From positions 1 to 11,703 of the forward strand of contig VXZF01000569.1 of NCBI GenBank assembly GCA_009845645.1: a stretch of 11,703 nt of DNA. Direction: 5' to 3'. This document shows, piece by piece, positions 6,048-11,703 of this stretch; the stretch's first letter is position 1, and the number at the start of each line of letters is the position of its first letter. This stretch comes from Gemmatimonadota bacterium (lineage in GTDB: Bacteria; Latescibacterota; UBA2968; UBA8231). The notes under the pieces were generated by a model. The model did no database searches. It worked only from the letters and a program-made list of their open reading frames with translations, and was not told the DNA's origin. The position numbers and the translations under genes are program-made.

Positions 6048-7556
6048 ATGCCGGATTTGAACCTGTACTGGGGCGAGTTGCACAACCACAACGAACTCGG
6101 CTATGCTCAGGGCAGTCTCGAGCGCAGCTACGAGATCGCCCGTTCCCACCTCGACTTCTACGCCTTCACCCCGCACGGGCTACACGCCGACGGTGGTGTG
6201 CCGGACGGCTATCCCGTGGTGGTCGCCAATTGGGAGCGGATTCGCCGGGCCGCCAGTGAAAACAACCGACCGGGCGAGTTTACCTGTTTCCCAGCCTACG
6301 AGTGGCACTCCTCGGCTTGGGGGCACCTGCACGTGCTCAGCGCCGAGGATATGGAGTCGATGTACTGTGCGCGGAGTTTGGCTGATTTGCAGGACCACTT
6401 CAGGAATGGACAGGCCATCTTGGTGCCCCATCACACGGCCTACGAGCGCGGGGTGGACTGGGAGGGCTTTGACGAGGCCTTGTCGCCGGTGGTGGAAATT
6501 TTCTCCGAGCACGGCTCGTCAGAGCGCGACAGCGGCCTCTATCCCATGCTGGGGCACAGCGGCGGTCCAGCCGGATATCAATACACCGTGCAACACGGTT
6601 TGGCTCTGGGCAAGCGGTTTGGCCTTGTGGCTGGTACCGACAACCACGACGGCTACCCTGGGGGTTACGGGTTAGGACTGACGGGGATTTGGGCCGAGGA
6701 GAATAGCCGCGCTGCGCTCTTTGACGCCTTGCAGAAGCGGCGCACTACAGCCGTCACCGGAGATCGGATTGAAGTGAGTTTTCGCGCTGGGGAGGCTTGG
6801 ATGGGCGAGGTGGTGAGTGGGCCAGCGGAGCGCAGGTTGGACTACCGGGTCGAGGGGTGGGACGCGCTCAAAAGCGTGGAAGTCGTGCGCGACAATTTTC
6901 CGGTACACATAGAGGTGCCAGACTACAGCACGCCGCGGACCGGACAGCCGCAGCCCTATCGCCTGCGCTTTGAGTGGGGCTGGGGGCCGATGAAGGGATA
7001 CCAAGTTTACGATTGGCAGGGGCGACTGCAGGTCGAGGGAGGACGGCTTTTGCAGGTCGTGCCCTGCTTTAGCTCCGATCCCTTTGACGAGGTGCGGCGC
7101 AAGCGCGTCCTCGAATGGGATGAAAGGCGGTGCGCTTGGCAGTCCCACACCTCGCGCGGTTCTGTCTTTACTACCCGCAATGGTTCCACTGCGCCAAGGG
7201 CCAACGATGCCCTGTGCGTGGAGGTGGAGGGGACGGAAGAAACGCGGGTCGAACTTGAATTCGACTGCCGTACGAGCAAGAGCCTGTTGGCCACGGCTAC
7301 CGACTGGTCGCTCACGGGCAAGCTCGGCGGTTCCCGGGCCAGTTTCAGCATTGGCGAACTTTTGCAGGGGCGTCAAGGCTGGCGCGTGGACGGGCTGCCC
7401 ACTTGGATCGTGGCTCACCGGGCCTTGCCCGCGGAGCTCTACGCCCTACAAGGCCACTTCATCGACCGGAGCGAGATGCCAGCCTATTACTATCTGCGCG
7501 TCACTCAAGAAAACGGCCAGTTGGCTTGGAGCAGTCCCATCTGGTTCGAGGAATGA
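6048..7556 (+). CDS. PHP-fold metallohydrolase (DUF3604/CehA-McbA-like)
   Basis: A 502-residue soluble protein with no signal peptide. Residues 1-250 carry the metal-binding pattern of PHP-type hydrolases: H12-N-H14 after a WGE turn, D36 and H43 (DFYAFTPHG), E85 and H87 (AYEWH), H128-H129 (VPHH), E154-H155, and D198-N-H200 (GTDNHDG). These would hold a two- or three-metal centre. Residues about 250-502 look beta-rich and are of unknown role. Known PHP-family reactions include phosphoester hydrolysis and other hydrolyses, but the substrate here cannot be read. Its position between sugar permeases and an enolase-superfamily gene suggests work on the imported carbohydrate or a derived lactone or ester. 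The start is set by a strong ribosome binding site 16 bp after the permease stop. Confidence 0.78.
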   Translation: MPDLNLYWGELHNHNELGYAQGSLERSYEIARSHLDFYAFTPHGLHADGGVPDGYPVVVANWERIRRAASENNRPGEFTCFPAYEWHSSAWGHLHVLSAEDMESMYCARSLADLQDHFRNGQAILVPHHTAYERGVDWEGFDEALSPVVEIFSEHGSSERDSGLYPMLGHSGGPAGYQYTVQHGLALGKRFGLVAGTDNHDGYPGGYGLGLTGIWAEENSRAALFDALQKRRTTAVTGDRIEVSFRAGEAWMGEVVSGPAERRLDYRVEGWDALKSVEVVRDNFPVHIEVPDYSTPRTGQPQPYRLRFEWGWGPMKGYQVYDWQGRLQVEGGRLLQVVPCFSSDPFDEVRRKRVLEWDERRCAWQSHTSRGSVFTTRNGSTAPRANDALCVEVEGTEETRVELEFDCRTSKSLLATATDWSLTGKLGGSRASFSIGELLQGRQGWRVDGLPTWIVAHRALPAELYALQGHFIDRSEMPAYYYLRVTQENGQLAWSSPIWFEE

Positions 7557-7573
7557 CGAGAACGGAGCGTTCC

Positions 7574-8731
7574 ATGAAAGTTACTTCTATCGACGTCTTT
7601 TCCTGCGAGGGTGGCTGGCGCACGCTGAATTTCGTCAAGGTGGGGACAGACGAAGGCATTACCGGTTATGCGGAATGCAATTGCGTCCGCTCGGAGGCCA
7701 TTTTGCGAGCGGCGATCACCTATCTGGGGTCGCTGGTCATGGGCCGCAACCCGTTCCAGACCGAGAAAATCCAGTTCGATCTCTACCGGGCGACCCAGCG
7801 GCAGTTGGGCGGTGCGGCGCACCAGGCCATTTCGGCCATTGATGCGGCGTTGCTCGACATCAAGGGCAAGGCGCTCGGAGTGCCGGTTTACGAATTGTTC
7901 GGTGGCGCATTTCAAACCCGGATTCGGACTTATTACACCCACTGCGGGCGGGCGGAGCCACAAAATCCAGAGGTCCCGCCAGTCAAATCGCCTGCCGACA
8001 TCCCGGCCTGTGCCGCCTATGTAAAGAGCCTGGGATTCCGCGACGTCAAAGTCAACTATCCGCTGACCCCGGAAGATCGCGGCGATATCACTCCGGGCAC
8101 GCTCGGGAAGATCGTCGAGTGGATCGGCGCTTGGCAGGAGGCCCTGGGGCCGGAATGCAGCATCGCTCTCGACGTGGCCTTTGCCTTCAAAATGGCGGGA
8201 ATTTCCAAACTGGCCAAGGCGCTCGAGCCCTTCAATATGCTCTGGCTCGAAGCCGAAACCCTCGACCCGCAGGCGCTGAAGTCCGTCCGGGAATCGACAT
8301 CGACGCCCATTTGCATTGGCGAGAGTTTGTACCGGACCCAAGGTTTTAAGCCCTATCTGGAGGAGCACGCGCTCGATATCATCATGCCCGATACGGTGTG
8401 GAATGGCATCACCATGGGTAAAAAGGTGGCCGACTACGCCAATACCTATGATATCCTCTTTGCGCCGCACAACTCCCACGGCGTGCTGGGCGGATTGCAG
8501 GCCGCCCACCTGTGCGCCACTTGCGAGAATTTTAAGATCCTCGAGTACGAGTACGACGACGTGCCTTGGCGCAACGACATCGTGACCGATCCGATTGCCA
8601 TTGAGGACGGTTGTATCGAGTTGTCGGACCGCCCGGGCTTTGGCTGCGATATTGTCGAAGAGCGCATCGCTGAGCATCCGCCCGAAACGGGGACCAGTAC
8701 TCTCGCGAGGGCTATGGGACAGACCCGATAA
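7574..8731 (+). CDS. Mandelate racemase/muconate lactonizing-type enolase-superfamily enzyme
   Basis: A 385-residue cytoplasmic enzyme of the enolase superfamily, usual length. These enzymes abstract the proton alpha to a carboxylate, most often in sugar-acid dehydration or racemisation. The metal ligands are visible: D200 (ALDVAF), E226 (LWLEAE) and E250 (CIGES). K159-V-N161 replaces the usual KxK. H299 (APHNSHG) with D273 (MPDTVW) looks like the His-Asp dyad of the mandelate racemase group. The second His of galactonate/rhamnonate dehydratases, two residues after the first metal Asp, is absent. A sugar-acid dehydratase or related activity is likely; the substrate is unknown. ATG 7574 has GGAG six bases before it and gives the usual MKVTSIDVF opening; an in-frame ATG at 7553 overlaps the previous stop but has no well-spaced ribosome site. 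Confidence 0.88.
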   Translation: MKVTSIDVFSCEGGWRTLNFVKVGTDEGITGYAECNCVRSEAILRAAITYLGSLVMGRNPFQTEKIQFDLYRATQRQLGGAAHQAISAIDAALLDIKGKALGVPVYELFGGAFQTRIRTYYTHCGRAEPQNPEVPPVKSPADIPACAAYVKSLGFRDVKVNYPLTPEDRGDITPGTLGKIVEWIGAWQEALGPECSIALDVAFAFKMAGISKLAKALEPFNMLWLEAETLDPQALKSVRESTSTPICIGESLYRTQGFKPYLEEHALDIIMPDTVWNGITMGKKVADYANTYDILFAPHNSHGVLGGLQAAHLCATCENFKILEYEYDDVPWRNDIVTDPIAIEDGCIELSDRPGFGCDIVEERIAEHPPETGTSTLARAMGQTR

Positions 8732-8742
8732 TTTTCTGGCTG

Positions 8743-10197
8743 TTAGAAGCTCGGAGCAGGTGCGTCTTCAGGTCGTCCGCCGGCTTGGCGAAATTCGCGG
8801 TATTCTCTTTCGAGCACGGTGCGTACCCGGTATTGGGGTTGGCTGTGGGTCTTGGACTGATAGGGCAAGTTGCCGAGCCAGTGCTCGGCGAGCAGGCCGC
8901 GCAGGTGGTGCTCGGCCTCCCGATACTGAGGGTCGCCGGCTAGGTTTTTCAGCTCGTGGGGATCGGCCACCACATCGTAGAGTTCGGTCGAGCCATCGGC
9001 GTAGTGGGCGTACTTGTGCTCTTTGGTCAATACCATGATCCGCGTCTGAATCTCGCTGAAGACGGCGTCGCGGATGGAGCCGGTGGGATTGTCAAACAGT
9101 GGCGCGATGTCCTCGCCCTGCAGCGTAGGAGGCAATTCCGCATCGCAGGCTCGATAGAACAAAGGCACCAAGTCTAGAGTGCTGACTAAGGCCGGACTCC
9201 GCTGCCTGGCTGGCACGCCCGGACCGCGCATAATCAGTGGTACGTGTACCATGGAGTCGTAAAAGAAGCCCTTGTAGCTGAGGCCGTGATCGCCTAGGGC
9301 GTCGCCGTGGTCGGAGGTAAAGACGATGAGGGTGTCGTCGAGGGTGCCGGCCGTCTCCAAGGCTTGGAGCATCTTGCCAATGCCCTCGTCGATGAGGGTG
9401 ATATTGGCGTAGTAGTGCGCTCGCCAGCGCCGGTAGTGCTCGGGGGTAGCCTGCGAGGGGTCAATGCGGAACATGGAGTTGCCGAGCGAATTCTGGCTGC
9501 GACGTTGAGCGGGAGGTTTGGTCGCCAGCTCCTCTGCGGAACCGATGGGTTCGGGGATGGGAGCATCGTAGTAGAGGTCGGCCATTTCTTCGGGCGGGTC
9601 GTACGGGTCGTGCGGCCCGGCAAAACTCACCCATGCAGCGAACGGCTCGGCTCCGTGCCCCGCTAGCCACTCTGCGGCTTGGTCGCCAATGAAGCCATCG
9701 ACGTGGAAGCGCTTGGGCCGAGGGGTAATCGGCGCGCCTAGGCTTTCGAAATACTGGGGCAGAGTCACTGGATGCGGCCGGTCCATTCCGTGGGCTTTGA
9801 GGAAATGGACGTGGTCGTCGGGCAAATACACGTGGCGCTTGTCTTCGGCGATGATGCGCTCGTCAAAGCCGCCCAAATCGTCCCAAGGGCTGAAGTGCAT
9901 CTTGCCGATGCCAGCGGTGCGTCGCCCCGTGGTCCCCAGTCGAGATGGCCACGTTGGTACGGACGGGTGGAGCCAGCCGCCGTTGTCGAGTACGCCGGTG
10001 GTCGAGGCGTACTGGCCGCTGAGAAAGGAGGCTCGGCAGGGTACGCAGACCGGAGAGGAGACGCTGCAGTTTTCAAAGACCATGCCCTCTGCGGCCAAGC
10101 GGTCGAGGGCGGGCGTCTGCATGAAGTCAAGGCCGTAGCACGGTAGGCTGTCCCAACGCTGTTGGTCCGTGGTGATGAATAGTAGATTTCTGGCCAT
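8743..10197 (-). CDS. Sulfatase (formylglycine-dependent, family S1-like)
   Basis: A 484-residue alkaline-phosphatase-superfamily sulfatase. The maturation motif C51-V-P-C-R55-A-S-F-L-S-G61 matches C-x-P-x-R; Cys51 would be turned into formylglycine by a maturase encoded elsewhere. Other active-site residues are present: D11 (TTDQQR), K99 and H101 (GKMHF), H196 (GPHDPYDPP), D296-H297 (TSDHGD) and K309. It would hydrolyse a sulfate ester of a carbohydrate; choline-sulfatase-like or phosphonate-monoester-hydrolase-like activity is possible. There is no signal peptide, so it is probably cytoplasmic and acts on imported substrate. The start was chosen by AAAGGA 8 bases upstream; the in-frame ATG nine codons earlier (10224) has none. 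It is convergent with the transport operon and is driven by its own promoter. Confidence 0.92.
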   Translation of the reverse strand: MARNLLFITTDQQRWDSLPCYGLDFMQTPALDRLAAEGMVFENCSVSSPVCVPCRASFLSGQYASTTGVLDNGGWLHPSVPTWPSRLGTTGRRTAGIGKMHFSPWDDLGGFDERIIAEDKRHVYLPDDHVHFLKAHGMDRPHPVTLPQYFESLGAPITPRPKRFHVDGFIGDQAAEWLAGHGAEPFAAWVSFAGPHDPYDPPEEMADLYYDAPIPEPIGSAEELATKPPAQRRSQNSLGNSMFRIDPSQATPEHYRRWRAHYYANITLIDEGIGKMLQALETAGTLDDTLIVFTSDHGDALGDHGLSYKGFFYDSMVHVPLIMRGPGVPARQRSPALVSTLDLVPLFYRACDAELPPTLQGEDIAPLFDNPTGSIRDAVFSEIQTRIMVLTKEHKYAHYADGSTELYDVVADPHELKNLAGDPQYREAEHHLRGLLAEHWLGNLPYQSKTHSQPQYRVRTVLEREYREFRQAGGRPEDAPAPSF

Positions 10198-10205
10198 AGG
10201 TAGAT

Positions 10206-10211
10206 TCCTTT
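10206..10211 (-). promoter_or_regulatory. Shine-Dalgarno deciding the sulfatase start
   Basis: On the minus strand AAAGGA lies 8 bases before the ATG whose first base is 10197, which favours it over the ATG at 10224. Confidence 0.75.
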
Positions 10212-10245
10212 GACTGGCTTGCATAGGGTGGGAAAAGGCGAAGGG

Positions 10246-10274
10246 ATAATAGATTTGTCTAAATCGAGCGTCAA
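10246..10274 (-). promoter_or_regulatory. Near-consensus sigma70 promoter of the sulfatase gene
   Basis: On the minus strand TTGACG (bases 10274-10269) and TATTAT (10251-10246) each match five of six consensus bases and are exactly 17 bp apart. Transcription would start near 10239, giving a leader of about 42 bases that contains the Shine-Dalgarno. On the plus strand the same bases give GATAAT (10245-10250), a possible -10 for the divergent TPR gene, but without a good -35. Confidence 0.7.
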
Positions 10275-10284
10275 GTAAGTGACG

Positions 10285-10392
10285 ATGCGACTAGAGTTTT
10301 GGCTAATTATAGGGTAGTTCTCGGCCTGTGAAAGCTGCGAGAAGCCGGCGGACCGTCTCAGCATAAGTCGGGAGAGCGCCGAGGGGTTCCGC
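10285..10392 (+). other. Interrupted 5' end of the TPR gene: lipoprotein-like signal with in-frame TAG
   Basis: From the ATG at 10285 the frame of the TPR gene reads MRLEFWLIIG, then TAG (10315-10317), then FSACESCEKPADRL and on into the TPR region with no further stop. Without the TAG this would be a short lipoprotein signal: a basic n-region, a hydrophobic core and a lipobox-like F-S-A-C. The codons at 10363-10392 also supply residues 1-10 of the first TPR, including its conserved Gly8. Upstream of 10393 there is no ATG, GTG or TTG in frame before the TAG. Alternatives are a nonsense mutation, an assembly error, or amber readthrough. No clear Shine-Dalgarno precedes the ATG. Confidence 0.55.
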
Positions 10393-11217
10393 TTGTTGCA
10401 ACAGGGCCAACCTGGGAAAGCGCTGGCCCTGTTGCAGCGGGCTGCCGAGAAAGACTCGGCGAGCATGGAAGTCCACTACAATATGGGCGTGGCGCATACG
10501 CACTTGAAAGAGTACGCAAAATCCATTGCGGCCTTTGAGCGCGCCGTGGAGTTAGCACCGGAAAATCCAGACGCGCACTTTGCCTTGGGGATTGCCCTGG
10601 GGGTTGAACACCGCCAGCGCGACGCAGCCAAACACTTTGCGCGGGCAGCAGCCTTAGCACCAGACCGCGCCGAATATCATTTCCGCCTCGGAGAGGCTCG
10701 CCAAGCCCTAGGTGAGGTTGAGGAAGCAGTCGCGGCGTTTGCCGCGGCAATCCGCGTGGATTCGACGCACGTGGACGCCCATTTCTTGCGCGCTGGGCTG
10801 CTAGCCTCAAGCAACCGCCCGGAGGAAGCCGAGCAAGGATATAGACGGGCGATTGAGTTAGACAGCCGACGCGCGGACGTCCTGTGGGAACTGGGCCAAG
10901 TCTATATGCAGCAGGGCCAATACCCGCAGGCCGCCGAAGTGCTCAGAAGCGCCCTTGAACTCGAACCGCGCAATACCCATGCGCTCTATCTGTTGAGCCA
11001 AGTGTATTTGCTCAGCGGCCAGCCGGACGAGCGAGCGGAAGCCTTGAGCACCTTTCAGCGCCTGAGCGCGGCCCAGCGGCATTTCAAGCAGGGGGCGTTA
11101 TATGCCGAGCGCGGAGCCACAGACGAGGCGCGACAGGCCCTACGGGAAGCACTGGAGCTCGATCCAGACCATTCCAAGGCCCAGCAAAAATTGGCACAGT
11201 TGGATAAAGAGCGATGA
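10393..11217 (+). CDS. TPR-repeat protein (5' end uncertain)
   Basis: From a TTG at 10393, with GAGGGG six bases before it, this encodes 274 residues made almost wholly of tetratricopeptide repeats. About eight 34-residue units are visible, with the usual small residues at positions 8, 20 and 27 (for example the units starting EVHYNMGVAH, PDAHFALGIA, ADVLWELGQV and THALYLLSQV). TPR units form a helical scaffold for protein-protein contacts. The TTG would cut the first repeat at its position 11, so the true protein probably starts upstream, where an in-frame TAG interrupts a lipoprotein-like signal. The gene overlaps the next by four bases (ATGA). TPR proteins are often encoded beside FG-GAP/CRTAC1 proteins; what this pair does is unknown. 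Confidence 0.82.
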   Translation: MLQQGQPGKALALLQRAAEKDSASMEVHYNMGVAHTHLKEYAKSIAAFERAVELAPENPDAHFALGIALGVEHRQRDAAKHFARAAALAPDRAEYHFRLGEARQALGEVEEAVAAFAAAIRVDSTHVDAHFLRAGLLASSNRPEEAEQGYRRAIELDSRRADVLWELGQVYMQQGQYPQAAEVLRSALELEPRNTHALYLLSQVYLLSGQPDERAEALSTFQRLSAAQRHFKQGALYAERGATDEARQALREALELDPDHSKAQQKLAQLDKER

Positions 11218-11703
11218 AGGCGCGCATTTTGTTCTTTTCCTTGGCGGCTTGCTCGCCTCCAGAAGATCAACTGCTTGATTCGGAACCTACGGCGTCTGAA
11301 CAGTCCCACTTTGTCGATGTGGGCGCAGATATCGGCCTGACGAAAGTCCACACGGGTGGCAGTGCGGAAAAAGGCTATATCGCAGAGGCCAAAGGAGGGG
11401 GTGCAGCTTGGTTGGACTTTGACGGCGACGGCGATTTGGATCTCTACTGGGTGAACGGAGCCGCGCTGGACGATGCACAAGGAGGCGGCAATGCTCTCTA
11501 CCGCAACGATGGGGAAAGCGGTTTTGTCGATGTGGCCAGCTCCTTAAACGCAGTGGGCCGGGGCTGGGGCATGGGTGCTGTCAGTGCCGATTATGACAAC
11601 GACGGGGATGCGGATCTCTACGGCACCAACCTGCGCGCGAATATACTCTACCGCAACGATGGCGATGTGGGTTTTGCCGAAGTAGGATGCGAGGCCGGGG
11701 CGG
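11214..11703 (+). CDS. FG-GAP/VCBS-repeat lipoprotein, CRTAC1/ASPIC-UnbV-like (3' partial)
   Basis: The ATG at 11214 overlaps the stop of the TPR gene, and the frame stays open for 163 codons to the right edge. The N-terminus MKARILFFSLAAC has a lipobox (L10-A-A-C13), so lipid anchoring at Cys13 is likely, although the signal is short. The body has two calcium-binding blades, D68-F-D-G-D-G-D-L-D76 and D126-Y-D-N-D-G-D-A-D134, each followed by LYRNDG and a GF-D/E-V segment, as in FG-GAP beta-propellers. The GAAWLDFDGDGDLDLY and GMGAVSADYDNDGDADLY strings fit the CRTAC1 family, whose members usually end in an ASPIC/UnbV domain; that part would lie beyond the window. Role unknown; probably extracytoplasmic. 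Confidence 0.82.
   Translation, partial: MKARILFFSLAACSPPEDQLLDSEPTASEQSHFVDVGADIGLTKVHTGGSAEKGYIAEAKGGGAAWLDFDGDGDLDLYWVNGAALDDAQGGGNALYRNDGESGFVDVASSLNAVGRGWGMGAVSADYDNDGDADLYGTNLRANILYRNDGDVGFAEVGCEAGA
11496..11662 (+). repeat. Direct repeat of the propeller unit
   Basis: The 17-base string CTCTACCGCAACGATGG occurs at 11496-11512 and again at 11646-11662, 150 bases (50 codons) apart, encoding LYRNDG twice. It marks the FG-GAP unit and shows low divergence between neighbouring blades. Confidence 0.8.

Noticed and set aside
6672..7418. Minus-strand open frame of 248 codons opposite the PHP gene
   Set aside because: Antisense shadow with a Pro/Arg/Leu-rich, motif-free translation.
7403..7573. 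Upstream start for the enolase-superfamily enzyme
   Set aside because: It would overlap the PHP gene for more than 150 bases; MKVTSIDVF at 7574 is the usual N-terminus of the family and has a ribosome site.
7505..8677. Long open frame of 390 codons on the minus strand across the enolase-superfamily gene
   Set aside because: It lies antisense to a gene with clear family motifs, has no ribosome binding site I can see, and its translation shows no domain; such shadows are common in GC-rich coding DNA.
8595..9038. Plus-strand open frame spanning the convergent junction
   Set aside because: It reads out of frame through the end of one gene and antisense to the sulfatase; Arg/Ser-rich with no motif.

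Overview
The window reads as a stretch of a moderately GC-rich Gram-negative bacterial genome. An outer-membrane-type beta-barrel protein, lipobox-type signal peptides and exported solute-binding proteins support the Gram-negative call. The gene mix (CBM9-like protein, sugar ABC importer, PHP-type metallohydrolase, enolase-superfamily sugar-acid enzyme, sulfatase, TPR plus FG-GAP/CRTAC1-like protein) resembles polysaccharide-degrading uncultured lineages such as Latescibacterota or Poribacteria. That lineage is a low-confidence inference from gene content; no rRNA, tRNA, CRISPR or insertion sequence is visible.

Layout. (1) Bases 1-2843 hold the 3' part of a large beta-barrel-like protein with three Asp/Asn-rich calcium-loop-like repeats. 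After an AT-rich 156-bp gap with a candidate palindromic operator comes a secreted CBM9-like protein, closed by a textbook intrinsic terminator. (2) Bases 2864-8731 are a tight five-gene operon on the + strand: sugar-binding protein, two MalF/MalG-type permeases, a PHP-fold metallohydrolase and a mandelate-racemase/muconate-lactonizing-type enolase-superfamily enzyme. Gaps are -4, +1, +16 and +17 bp. No ATP-binding subunit is present. (3) A sulfatase on the - strand (8743-10197) converges on the operon with an 11-bp gap; it has a near-consensus sigma70 promoter. (4) Divergent from it, a TPR protein and an FG-GAP/VCBS (CRTAC1/ASPIC-like) lipoprotein overlap by 4 bp; the latter runs off the right edge.

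How the genes may work together. The beta-barrel and CBM9 proteins could act at the cell surface on glycans. The ABC system would import an oligosaccharide or sugar acid, the sulfatase would remove sulfate esters, and the enolase-superfamily and PHP enzymes would act on the sugar or sugar-acid product. The substrate cannot be read from sequence; a sulfated, uronate-containing polysaccharide is a reasonable guess.

The most unusual observation is at the start of the TPR gene. The frame continues upstream of the only usable downstream start, completes the first TPR helix and a lipobox-like F-S-A-C, and reaches an ATG at 10285. It is interrupted there by a single in-frame amber TAG (10315-10317) inside the signal peptide. 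This could be a point mutation, an assembly error, or amber readthrough.
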